Assembly: GCA_021808985.1 (NCBI GenBank)
Contig: JAKBAQ010000002.1
Span: 1-43,246, forward strand
Direction of reading: 5' to 3'
Source: Pseudomonadota bacterium
GTDB lineage: Bacteria; Pseudomonadota; Alphaproteobacteria; Acetobacterales; Acetobacteraceae
DNA length: 43,246 bases
Notes under the pieces: generated by a model
Told to the model about the DNA's origin: nothing
The model's database searches: none
What the model saw: the letters and a program-made list of their open reading frames with translations, nothing else
Part shown: piece by piece, positions 31,637 to 39,777 of the stretch
How positions within the stretch are numbered: position 1 is the first letter of the stretch
How the letters are laid out: each line of letters begins with the position of its first letter
Position numbers and translations under genes: made by a program

Positions 31637-33295
31637 CTAGCGATGATTGGTCCGCATCGCCGCATCACGCCCCGCGCGCCGGCCACTGAAAACCGTATCG
31701 GCGATGGTGACACCGCTGACAAATCCATTCGAGCATATGCCCACCGCCGTCCGCCCCGCCGCATAAAGCCCGTTTATGATGCCGCCATCCGCGCGCTTCA
31801 CATTGCCCGTGTTGCCGTCCACCACCAATCCGCCCATGGTAATGCTCTGCGCCGGCGCGAATTTATTATCCATTGATAAATTGACCGCGAAAAACGGCCC
31901 CTTATCCAAAGGATACATTAAATCAGGCATTTTCCCAAACGGGTCAGCCCGCCGTGCGTGCACCGTGGCGTTGAATTCGGTGACGGTTTCCTTCAGCCCC
32001 GCCGCGTCAACCCCAATCTTGCGTGCCAGCGCCTCCAATGTCGCACCCCGCCTGGTGCCGCCGCCAAAAATATTCAGCAGCGCCGGCAAACCCCATACAA
32101 GAAAATTTCCACCCGGAAAAAACGATTTCCAAACACCGTGCCAGAAATCGCCGGCATTCAGAATCAGCCAGGCCTTCGCGTCCGGCTGCGCCAAAATCGC
32201 GCCGCCCACCAGCATCGCATAGGCCGCCTCATTAAAAAACCTTTTGCCATGCGTGTTCACGGCAATGCCATGAGCAAAAACATTCGGCGGCACCAGCGTC
32301 CGCGCGACACTGATATTGCGCATCAAATCGCTCGCCCCGCCCGCCGATTCACCAAGCCCGATGCCACTGCCATCATCCCCCATTGAACCAAGGCGCAGCA
32401 GTTTGTCATAATGCTTGGCAAGCGCGGGGTGATGCTGCTTCACCAGGGCATAATTATTATTATATCCGCCAGTCGCCAAAACAACTCCGCCAACGGCACG
32501 TATGAGCTTTCGCTGCGCAACACCCGCCTCCAGCGCCTTCGCCGCCGCCATGGCCTTTTCCGCGCGGCGATGATTGAACGGCAACCATGGATTCACCATT
32601 TTATAAAGCTTCTGGTGCTTCTTGGCTAATTCGGGTGGCAAGGGGTTTATCTCAACACCCAGCACGCCTCCCGCCGCATCAATCACCAGGCGCGTAACGG
32701 GGGCATGCGCTATCAGGCGTGTCCCCTTGGTAAGCGCCGCCTCACGCAGCTTGCTGAAATAGACCCCGCCGCCTGGCCCATTCACCGCCACCCGGTGCCC
32801 GCGCGGCGCCGGCCGCGCCACCGCCGCATAGGCCGGAACTTTTTCATTGCCTGAATAGTACAAATAAAAATTATCCGGCGGAAACGCGGTCTTCTCCTCA
32901 AACACCTTGCCGCCATAAGGCACGCCCAGCCCCGCGAGCCACTCTATGTCGGCATTGCTGCCATCGCAGAACCGGCGCAGCGTATCGCCGCCAATCGCCC
33001 CGGCGCTGCCCTCTGCCTCCAGATATTTATACATTTCATCAGCATTATCGTCATACCCGTTCGCGCGCAGATACCGCGTGCCGCCGGCATAAATAACCCC
33101 GCCGCTATAAGCTGTCGCCCCGCCGCCGGCAAACCGGTCTATGGCGATCACACTGGCGCCAATCTCCCGCGCCTGAATCGCCGCCACCGCGCCCGCGCCG
33201 CCAAACCCGACAATGACGACATCCGCCTGATCATCCCAGGAAATTTCCTCTGCATGGCTGACCTTTATGGGTGCTGCAATTCCGATATTCTCCAT
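31637..33295 (-). CDS. FAD-dependent oxidoreductase, KstD/fumarate-reductase-like
   Basis: This is a 552-residue flavoprotein. The FAD Rossmann motif is VVIVGFGGAGAVAAIQAREIGASVIAIDR, followed by GGATAYSGGVIYAGGTRY. The C-terminus reads GLYAAGRTAVGICSNGFVSGVTIADTVFSGRRAGRDAA, the form seen in proteins annotated as 3-ketosteroid delta-1-dehydrogenases or urocanate/fumarate reductase-like. It should oxidise or reduce a C-C bond next to a carbonyl. No signal peptide or heme motif, so it is cytosolic. ATG at 33295 has GGGGATGAG upstream. It is placed between two FadH-like paralogs in one leftward cluster, which suggests successive redox steps on one ring substrate. Exact reaction unproven. Confidence 0.85.
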   Translation of the reverse strand: MENIGIAAPIKVSHAEEISWDDQADVVIVGFGGAGAVAAIQAREIGASVIAIDRFAGGGATAYSGGVIYAGGTRYLRANGYDDNADEMYKYLEAEGSAGAIGGDTLRRFCDGSNADIEWLAGLGVPYGGKVFEEKTAFPPDNFYLYYSGNEKVPAYAAVARPAPRGHRVAVNGPGGGVYFSKLREAALTKGTRLIAHAPVTRLVIDAAGGVLGVEINPLPPELAKKHQKLYKMVNPWLPFNHRRAEKAMAAAKALEAGVAQRKLIRAVGGVVLATGGYNNNYALVKQHHPALAKHYDKLLRLGSMGDDGSGIGLGESAGGASDLMRNISVARTLVPPNVFAHGIAVNTHGKRFFNEAAYAMLVGGAILAQPDAKAWLILNAGDFWHGVWKSFFPGGNFLVWGLPALLNIFGGGTRRGATLEALARKIGVDAAGLKETVTEFNATVHARRADPFGKMPDLMYPLDKGPFFAVNLSMDNKFAPAQSITMGGLVVDGNTGNVKRADGGIINGLYAAGRTAVGICSNGFVSGVTIADTVFSGRRAGRDAAMRTNHR

Positions 33296-33350
33296 CTCAT
33301 CCCCACTCACTCATTGTTATATAATTTGCCCTGCTGCGATATGCCCCCGC

Positions 33351-35309
33351 TCACATCCGGCGCGCGCAGCGATGGCCATCATGCACCGCCGCCAACAAGT
33401 CGCGGGGAGAAAGCGCGTCCCCGATCAAATGAATATCCGGCACACGGCCCCGCAATTCATCAAACAACCCGCGCACCGGCACTTGCGCGGTCGCAAGCAC
33501 CACGATCCCAGCCTCAACCCGCTCCAATTTCTCCGTCCCCACCGGCCTTATCAAGCAATGATCAGAGGTAATCGAAACCAGATGATGGTTGACGATCAAC
33601 CGGAAATCCCCCTGGTTCAGCCGCCGCAACGATTCCGCATCCCGGCTGGAGCCGAGCATTTTTGGCGCGAAGGAGGAAAGGCTGGTCACAAAAGTCACGC
33701 CCGCCCCCGCCTTCAGCAACGTCTCCGCCGCGGCAATCGCATCATAACGCCCGGTATCATCAAAAACCAACGCCCGCTTGCCCATGAAAGCGGACTCCGC
33801 CATCATCACCACCCCTGCGGGATCATACACATGCGGCAGCGCCGTGCCCGCCGGCAATTCCCCCGGTATCGCCGCCTGCCTGCCATCTCCAACCGTCATC
33901 CCGCCGGTCGCGATAATCAGCACATCAGGATTTTCCGCCAGCACATCTCCCACCTCGGCATACAGGCTCAGCCGCACATCCACGCCAAGTTTGAAAATCT
34001 GCCGTTGCATCCAGTCCAGAAAATCTCCGAATATATGCAAATGCGGCGCACGCCTGGCAATTTGCAGCATCCCGCCAAGCTCCTTCCTGGCTTCGGCCAG
34101 AACAACCCTATGCCCGCGCAACGCGGCAATCCGCGCGGCCTCCATCCCCGCCGGCCCTCCGCCGATGATCATGATTTTCTTGGCCGTCTCGGCCTTGGTC
34201 AGCAACGCCTCATCCAGTGTGGCCTCATATCCCGCCGCCGGATTCACGGTGCATTGCATCCGTCCAATCTGCAGCAGCCCGGCAATGCATCCCTGGTTGC
34301 ACGCAATGCACGGGCGCACATCCTCCACCCGTCCTTCCCTGGTTTTGCGCACCAATTCCGGATCGGCGATTTGCGCGCGCACCAGGGAGACAATGTCAGC
34401 CTGCCCGCCGCGCAACACCTGTTCGGCCTCTTCCAACGTGCGATAACGCCCCGTCACCAGCCGCGGCAACCTCACCGCCTGGGCGATTTTTTCATTAACC
34501 GGCAACTGATACCCCGCCGGCACCGCCATGGTGGGCGCCATGCCAGACATCAAAAAATAATCGCTGAAGGTAATATCAAGAAAATCAATCAGCCCCTCAG
34601 CCTCCAGATGTGCCGCCAAGTCGGCGATATCCTGCGCCCCCACACCGCCTTTCGCCGTGCTGGCACCCATCCGCGCGCCCACCGGAAAATCCGGCCCCAC
34701 GGCCGCGCGTATGGCCCGCAGCACCTCCATCATAAAGCGCGCGCGCTGCAACAACCCGCCATTATAGCCATCATCACGCCGGTTGGTCAGCGGCGAGAGA
34801 AATTGCTGAACAATATAGCCATGCCCCGCATGCAGTTCCACGCCATCCAGCCCCGCATCACGGCATTTGCGCGCGGCCTCCGCGAAAGCCGCGACCAGCT
34901 CATCAATATCTTCCTGTCCCATCGGCACGCCGATAATCCCGGTCAACGCGCTCGGCGTCGCGGATGGCGCCCACGGCATCGCCCCGCCAGCCCCGCCCAG
35001 ATTATGCCCGCCATGCCAAAGTTGCTGAAAAACCCTCATCCCATGCGGGCGCACCGCCGCCATCAGCTTCTCGAACCCACGCATGGCGTTGTCATCGATC
35101 AGATACGCGATCTGCGAATTCGGATGCACCGACCCCGCCTCCAGAATGCTCAGCCCCACCCCGCTGCGCGCCCGCGCGGCATGATACGCCACAAAATCGT
35201 CATTCACCGAGTTGGGAAACATCGTCGTGCTGTTCGCTGCCCGGGCGATACGGTTCGGTACGAGCACGGAACCTATTTTAATCGGCTCCCAGACGAGCTT
35301 CAACGGCAT
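33351..35309 (-). CDS. NADH:flavin oxidoreductase, FadH-like (paralog 2)
   Basis: This protein of about 652 residues has the same plan as the gene at 29573-31585: an OYE barrel (GVELHAGHGYIVQQFLSPLTNRR), a [4Fe-4S] motif CIACNQGCIAGLLQIGRMQC, and an FAD/NAD domain (IMIIGGGPAGMEAARIAALRGHRVVLAEAR). The two are clearly related yet much diverged, so they probably act on different intermediates. ATG at 35309 has GGAG ten bases upstream; the TTG at 35324 is less likely. It follows the Rieske beta gene by 91 nt and precedes the KstD-like gene by 55 nt. Confidence 0.9.
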   Translation of the reverse strand: MPLKLVWEPIKIGSVLVPNRIARAANSTTMFPNSVNDDFVAYHAARARSGVGLSILEAGSVHPNSQIAYLIDDNAMRGFEKLMAAVRPHGMRVFQQLWHGGHNLGGAGGAMPWAPSATPSALTGIIGVPMGQEDIDELVAAFAEAARKCRDAGLDGVELHAGHGYIVQQFLSPLTNRRDDGYNGGLLQRARFMMEVLRAIRAAVGPDFPVGARMGASTAKGGVGAQDIADLAAHLEAEGLIDFLDITFSDYFLMSGMAPTMAVPAGYQLPVNEKIAQAVRLPRLVTGRYRTLEEAEQVLRGGQADIVSLVRAQIADPELVRKTREGRVEDVRPCIACNQGCIAGLLQIGRMQCTVNPAAGYEATLDEALLTKAETAKKIMIIGGGPAGMEAARIAALRGHRVVLAEARKELGGMLQIARRAPHLHIFGDFLDWMQRQIFKLGVDVRLSLYAEVGDVLAENPDVLIIATGGMTVGDGRQAAIPGELPAGTALPHVYDPAGVVMMAESAFMGKRALVFDDTGRYDAIAAAETLLKAGAGVTFVTSLSSFAPKMLGSSRDAESLRRLNQGDFRLIVNHHLVSITSDHCLIRPVGTEKLERVEAGIVVLATAQVPVRGLFDELRGRVPDIHLIGDALSPRDLLAAVHDGHRCARRM

Positions 35310-35400
35310 CTGCCAAATCTCCAAAAGAGTTCATTCCCCAGGATATTTTATGTCTCCAGCCAAGTCCCACGCGGTGTTTGAAACGACCGGCGCCCCGCCT

Positions 35401-35895
35401 TTACAAGATAATGCTGATGCTGCCCTGCCCGCGCAGCACGTCAATATCCAAAATAACCCGCTTGCTCCTTATCTTGTATGCTGCACCATGCGCGACCAGC
35501 TGATAGCGGTACTGACCGATATATTGCACAATCTCAGCCCGGCGGATGCGGAACACGCAAAAATTCGCCGCCACCCTCAATTCCTCCCCCTCCTTGCCCA
35601 GCACCCGCACATTGCTCACCAAGCGCCGCAAGTTCGAGCGTGGCACCTCGCAAAACCCCTTGCTGCTCTTCAGCCGCTCCAGCCGCGCGGCCAACTGCGC
35701 CCGGTCATCCATGATAACGAACATGGTCTCCGCGGCTGAAAGCGTTGCGCCATCCTGCACGCCAATCGGCGGAATCAGATATTGCGCATCATCGGTCAGC
35801 AGCGCCTCCCATTCCGTCAGTTTCCAGCCATCGAGCAAATCCGCTTCCAGAAACAGGAAATTCTCAACACTATCCTTCAGGCTCAGTTCCGGCAC
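35401..35895 (-). CDS. Aromatic-ring-hydroxylating dioxygenase, beta subunit
   Basis: This is a 164-residue small subunit of the NTF2/SnoaL-like fold. Landmarks are ENFLFLEADLLDGWKLTEWEALLTDDAQYLIP near the N-terminus and VPRSNLRRLVSNVRV in the middle, both typical of ring-hydroxylating beta subunits. GTG at 35895 has GAAGGG eight bases upstream and lies four bases after the alpha-subunit stop; a longer frame to 35991 would overlap the alpha gene and is rejected. It has no catalytic metal; it assembles with alpha as a hetero-oligomer. Confidence 0.9.
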   Translation of the reverse strand: MPELSLKDSVENFLFLEADLLDGWKLTEWEALLTDDAQYLIPPIGVQDGATLSAAETMFVIMDDRAQLAARLERLKSSKGFCEVPRSNLRRLVSNVRVLGKEGEELRVAANFCVFRIRRAEIVQYIGQYRYQLVAHGAAYKIRSKRVILDIDVLRGQGSISIIL

Positions 35896-35899
35896 GGCA

Positions 35900-37207
35900 T
35901 CACCCTTCCATCGTTTCCTCACCGCGCAGCATCCGGTCCCATTGGGTCCACCAGGCGCGGTGCTGCGCCTCATCGGATTGGTCGCCGACATTCACCATGA
36001 AATCCTCGGCATATCCTGGATACATGCCTTTGGAATAATCATGCAGAAACGGCGGCGATTGATGATCCGCGATCGCCCGGCGGTCAAACATTTCGTAATC
36101 GTCAGGATGCGCGAATCCCCCGGGTCCGACAAATGTCAGATGGTTCTGCAAACGCACCTTGCGCACCAGCGGGTCTTCCCCCACGGGCACCAGGCTCCAT
36201 ATGTTGGAGCGCGAGCTCGTCGCACTCTCCGGATAAGAGGTGCGGATCGAAAGAGAAAGCACATCGTTCAATATCGTGTTTGGAAAAATCAACAAATTCC
36301 GTGTCCGCGTGGTCATCCGCGTGCCACGCTCCTCGCCCCATTTCGCGAGAATTTCAGCCTTCTTCGTTTCAATCAGCGGCCGGGTCTCCTCGCCGAAGGC
36401 TGGAATCCAATCAGCCACCGGCTTGCCGACCTTGATCCCAAGCTCAAACCCGCCATGCCCATTGCCAAAGGCAAACCCGCCGCCCGCATAGGCCGCCGCC
36501 TGCTGCTGCGGTGTATCCCCCGCGCGCTTGGCCGCGTACTGAAAATACGTCGAATGCAGGCTCGGCCCATGGTAGGAATCAATCTGATTCTCGGTGATTG
36601 ATTTCCAGTTGAAATTGACACGGAACTCCTGTTCCCCTGGCGTCACTTCAAGCCCCCGCTCATTCTGGTCGATGATCAGATCGATCCACTCCTTCGCCCC
36701 GGCCAGATATTTCTCCAGGCTCACCGCGCGCGGATTCATGTTCATGAAGTAAAATCCGCCATACTGCTCCAGCCTCGGCACGGGATGCAGATTATACGTG
36801 CCATCCTCATTAAAACCGGGCGGATACCCCGACCGCGCGCCCTGGTCCAGCAGCTTGCCCTTCGCGTCGAACACCCAGCCATGATACGGGCAGCTGAACG
36901 TATTGCCCCGCCCGCATTTCTCGGTTGAAAGCAGAACCCCCCGATGCGTGCATAAATTATGATAGGCATGAATCCCGCCATCCCGGTCCTTGTTGAACAG
37001 GATGCTGTAGCTGCCAACCTGACGCGTCAAAAAACTTCCAGGCAGCGCCACCTCGGATTCATGCGCCACATAAAGCCAGCAACGGTCGAAGATATAGGCC
37101 CGTTCGCGCTCAAACAGCGCCTGATCATAAAATGCGCGTTTATCAACCATGAACCGGCCTTTTTCCCGGTTGATCCGCACATAGCCTTCCAATGCCGCCT
37201 CACTCAT
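35900..37207 (-). CDS. Rieske aromatic-ring-hydroxylating dioxygenase, alpha subunit
   Basis: This is a 435-residue catalytic subunit. The Rieske [2Fe-2S] site is C86-x-H88-x17-C106-x-x-H109 (CTHRG and CPYHGW). The mononuclear iron region is NQIDSYHGPSLH, with D210 as the electron-bridge aspartate and H213 and H218 as ligands. Length and motif order are standard for dihydroxylating oxygenases. It lies 20 nt after the P450 stop and 4 nt before the beta gene. No ferredoxin or reductase gene is in the cluster, so electrons must come from proteins encoded elsewhere. Substrate is not deducible from sequence. Confidence 0.95.
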   Translation of the reverse strand: MSEAALEGYVRINREKGRFMVDKRAFYDQALFERERAYIFDRCWLYVAHESEVALPGSFLTRQVGSYSILFNKDRDGGIHAYHNLCTHRGVLLSTEKCGRGNTFSCPYHGWVFDAKGKLLDQGARSGYPPGFNEDGTYNLHPVPRLEQYGGFYFMNMNPRAVSLEKYLAGAKEWIDLIIDQNERGLEVTPGEQEFRVNFNWKSITENQIDSYHGPSLHSTYFQYAAKRAGDTPQQQAAAYAGGGFAFGNGHGGFELGIKVGKPVADWIPAFGEETRPLIETKKAEILAKWGEERGTRMTTRTRNLLIFPNTILNDVLSLSIRTSYPESATSSRSNIWSLVPVGEDPLVRKVRLQNHLTFVGPGGFAHPDDYEMFDRRAIADHQSPPFLHDYSKGMYPGYAEDFMVNVGDQSDEAQHRAWWTQWDRMLRGEETMEG

Positions 37208-37227
37208 GGCACCCCTCCTGAGACTGA

Positions 37228-38484
37228 TTATGCCGCGCCCTTCTCTCCCGTCCGCGGATGCAGCCGCACATGCAAGGCCTGCGGCCCGCGGAAGGTGATT
37301 CCGCCGCCAAAGCGCAGCGCCTCATCAAGAACCTCGAAGCTCTCATACCTGCGCAAGAATTCAGGGAAAAACTCTGTCAGCTGCATTTTCGCCAGCAAAT
37401 GCCCAATGCAATGGTGCGTCCCCGGCCCAAAGGTCACGTTATTGCCTTGCGGGCGCGTCAAATCCAGCCGCTCCGGCTCGGCGAACACCCGCGGATCACG
37501 ATTCGCCGCCGCGGTCATGATTGTCGCGATCTGCCCTTTTTTAAGCTGATGCCCCTTCCACTCAAAATCCTCCGCCACGATCCGTCCCTGCGACGTCGAC
37601 ATCGCGATATAGCGCATCAGCTCCATGATCGAGTTCATAATCGTATCCGGATGCGTCAGCATATAGTCGCGCGCCGGCTTGTCCTTCGCCAGCGCGTTAA
37701 TTGAAAGCGACATGGTGTTCAGCGTCGTGTCATGCCCGGCCAGCAGCACCAGAATCAGCTCGCCGATCAACTCCTCATCCGAGAACCGCGTCTCCTCGGT
37801 TCCCGCATGCACCAGCGTTGATACGAAATCCCCGGCCGGATTGCGCCGCCTTGTTTCAATCTCCGGCCGAAAGGCCTCCGCCATTTCCGCGAAGGCCGCG
37901 TCCGCGCGCGCCAAAATCTCCCGGTTCGGCCGGCCGCTGCCCGCCGCATTGGCCAGATAGGCCCATTCCTTCAGCTTCGGCAGGTAGAACGCCTCATCCT
38001 GCAAGCCCATCAGCCGCATGATATTGCGCGCGGTAATCGGCCTGCCAACCTCCTCCACGAACTCAACCTCGGCCCGCCCGGCCATGCTGTCCAGCACGTC
38101 ATGAATAACCTTGCACGCCAGTGGCCGGTAATCCTCCACCACCTGGCGAGAGAACGCCTTCATCATCAACATGCGCACGCGCGTATGCTCCGGCGGATCA
38201 AGGTTGATCAGAAAATGCGGAAAATATCTCAGCATGTTGGGAATCAGCTTCTGCCGCTCATCGGCATCCGGCAGCACGAAGTTCAGCAATTTATGCCGCG
38301 CGGTTGAAAATGGCAAACTGCCAGAAAACGCCTCGGCAACTTCCGCATGGCCGGTAATGATCCAGGATTGCTCCGTCTCGCTCCACACAATCGGCGAGAT
38401 CTCCCGCAGCGCGTTGAGCTGCGTGATAAATCGGTTGCCGATCTGCTCCACTTGCGAGAAATCGACATTCTGGATGTTGGCCAT
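37228..38484 (-). CDS. Cytochrome P450
   Basis: This is a 418-residue soluble bacterial P450. The I-helix oxygen-activation motif is AGHDTTLNT, the ExxR motif is ELMR in the K helix, and the heme loop is FGPGTHHCIG with C359 as thiolate ligand. No membrane anchor, so it is a class I-type enzyme that needs a ferredoxin and reductase. It is the first gene of the leftward cluster, with AAGGAA before its ATG, and starts 174 bp from the divergent IclR-type gene. Relatives act on terpenes, steroids and fatty acids; the substrate here is unknown. Confidence 0.95.
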   Translation of the reverse strand: MANIQNVDFSQVEQIGNRFITQLNALREISPIVWSETEQSWIITGHAEVAEAFSGSLPFSTARHKLLNFVLPDADERQKLIPNMLRYFPHFLINLDPPEHTRVRMLMMKAFSRQVVEDYRPLACKVIHDVLDSMAGRAEVEFVEEVGRPITARNIMRLMGLQDEAFYLPKLKEWAYLANAAGSGRPNREILARADAAFAEMAEAFRPEIETRRRNPAGDFVSTLVHAGTEETRFSDEELIGELILVLLAGHDTTLNTMSLSINALAKDKPARDYMLTHPDTIMNSIMELMRYIAMSTSQGRIVAEDFEWKGHQLKKGQIATIMTAAANRDPRVFAEPERLDLTRPQGNNVTFGPGTHHCIGHLLAKMQLTEFFPEFLRRYESFEVLDEALRFGGGITFRGPQALHVRLHPRTGEKGAA

Positions 38485-38525
38485 GGCATTTCCTTGCTCA
38501 GCGGATTGGGTCGGTTCAACCTCTT

Positions 38526-38535
38526 ATGCCGGCAT
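38526..38535. promoter_or_regulatory. Palindrome between P450 and IclR genes
   Basis: ATGCCGGCAT is a perfect 10-bp palindrome, 42 bp before the P450 ATG in the only divergent gap of the cluster. IclR regulators bind short palindromes in such gaps, so it is a candidate operator. The short length makes this weak. Confidence 0.3.
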
Positions 38536-38658
38536 TTGTATGTCCCAGCCCCGGCCCCTGTCCATCGTTATTTGGATTTGGTCCGCACAGTGGCACACGG
38601 CTCTACCATCGCGCACGATAAATGCCCTATGAACATGCCATCCATGGAGCAAGCCGCG

Positions 38659-39477
38659 ATGAATCCAGCCACCAAACCAAAATCCCCGCCGCGCCCGGTC
38701 CATGCGCTGCTGAAAGGCATGGCCTGTCTCGCCACCATCGCGCAGCATGACGGGCTGACCCTGGTTGAAGCCGTGCGCGCCCTCAAGCTGCCCAAATCCA
38801 CGGTCTACCGCCTGCTGGAAACCCTGCGCCTCGGCGGCTACCTGGTGCAGGACGATGCCCTGCGCTACCGCGCCAGCGCGCTGGCGGGCAATCTCGCCCC
38901 CCGGCATCAGGATAACCAATGGGTGCGCGAAGCCGCCTATCCGGCCCTGGTGGCGCTTGGCAACGCGGCCGTCTGGCCGGTCGGCATCGCCACCCCGGCG
39001 GGCATCTCAATGTATGTGCAAAGCACGACGAGCGATAAATCCCCCTTGGCCATCGAGCGCTTCCGCGCCGGGATGACCCTGCGCATGGACACCACCGCCG
39101 CCGGCTATCTTTTCCTCGCCTATCAGTCGCAGCGCCTGCGCGGCATCTATCTGGCCGCATTGCGCCGTCAATCCGCCGGTTTTGAGACCCCGACATTCGA
39201 TCGTCCGGCTTTTGAGCAGCGTCTTACCAAAATCCGCGCCGACGGCTACGTCATCATGCCCTCCACCCACATGGAATCCGTGCTCTGCGTTCCCGTGCTG
39301 CTGGAGCGGCGCATCGTCGCGGTGGTCGGCATGCGCTACATCCGCAAGGCGCTCTCCAATGCCGAGGTCATGGAAACCTTCGTCCCCCTGCTCACCGCCA
39401 CCACGCGCAAAATCGCGGCGGAAATATCCAGCCGGAAAATGACCGTGAAGGCCAATGAAATTCAGCCGCCGCGCTGA
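38659..39477 (+). CDS. IclR family transcriptional regulator
   Basis: This is a 272-residue regulator. The N-terminal winged helix reads ALLKGMACLATIAQHDGLTLVEAVRALKLPKSTVYRLLETLRLGGYL, the IclR type. The C-terminal effector domain follows (LRMDTTAAGYLFLAYQ, then MPSTHMESVLCVPVLLERRIVAVVGMRYI). The start at 38659 has GGAG about nine bases upstream; ATGs at 38629, 38635 and 38644 are also in frame. Divergent orientation from the P450-led operon makes that operon its likely target. IclR proteins commonly control aromatic and terpenoid catabolism. Confidence 0.92.
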   Translation: MNPATKPKSPPRPVHALLKGMACLATIAQHDGLTLVEAVRALKLPKSTVYRLLETLRLGGYLVQDDALRYRASALAGNLAPRHQDNQWVREAAYPALVALGNAAVWPVGIATPAGISMYVQSTTSDKSPLAIERFRAGMTLRMDTTAAGYLFLAYQSQRLRGIYLAALRRQSAGFETPTFDRPAFEQRLTKIRADGYVIMPSTHMESVLCVPVLLERRIVAVVGMRYIRKALSNAEVMETFVPLLTATTRKIAAEISSRKMTVKANEIQPPR

Positions 39478-39564
39478 CCGTTCTCGCATAATCACCCGGC
39501 GGGATTGAAACATCCCCCGCCCCGCCCCACAATGGCGGAACCGGCCAAAACGGGGAGGATCGCC

Positions 39565-39774
39565 ATGTGTCCGCACTGCGCTGATGGTTTCAGTCACCCG
39601 CAACCCGGCCCCGCCCGGATTGCGCAGCTTCTCGCCCTGCTCGAACAACCCGGCGCCCTGCCGCCGGATGCCGCCCTGCGGATCGCCAGGGAACTCCTGC
39701 ATTGGGCCGGGCGCGCGCAGCCAGGCCTCGTGTGCGAGCCGGTGGCCCCGCCCGCCGCCCCGCTGGCGGCCTGA
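39565..39774 (+). CDS. Small hypothetical protein with CPHC motif
   Basis: This 69-residue frame starts at ATG 39565 with an excellent GGGGAGGA ribosome site and ends three bases before the M20 amidohydrolase gene, so it is probably real and co-translated. The N-terminus MCPHCADGFSH holds a CxxC pair plus a nearby histidine, suggestive of metal or redox chemistry. The rest is Ala/Pro/Leu-rich with one predicted helix. I recognise no family. A longer frame from 39505 lacks a ribosome site. Confidence 0.6.
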   Translation: MCPHCADGFSHPQPGPARIAQLLALLEQPGALPPDAALRIARELLHWAGRAQPGLVCEPVAPPAAPLAA

Positions 39775-39777
39775 GCC

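Noticed and set aside
33267..35381. A 704-codon plus-strand frame opposite the second FadH-like gene
   Set aside because: Its translation is dominated by Arg, His, Pro and Gln as expected for an antisense frame, while the minus strand encodes an intact OYE/FeS/FAD protein.
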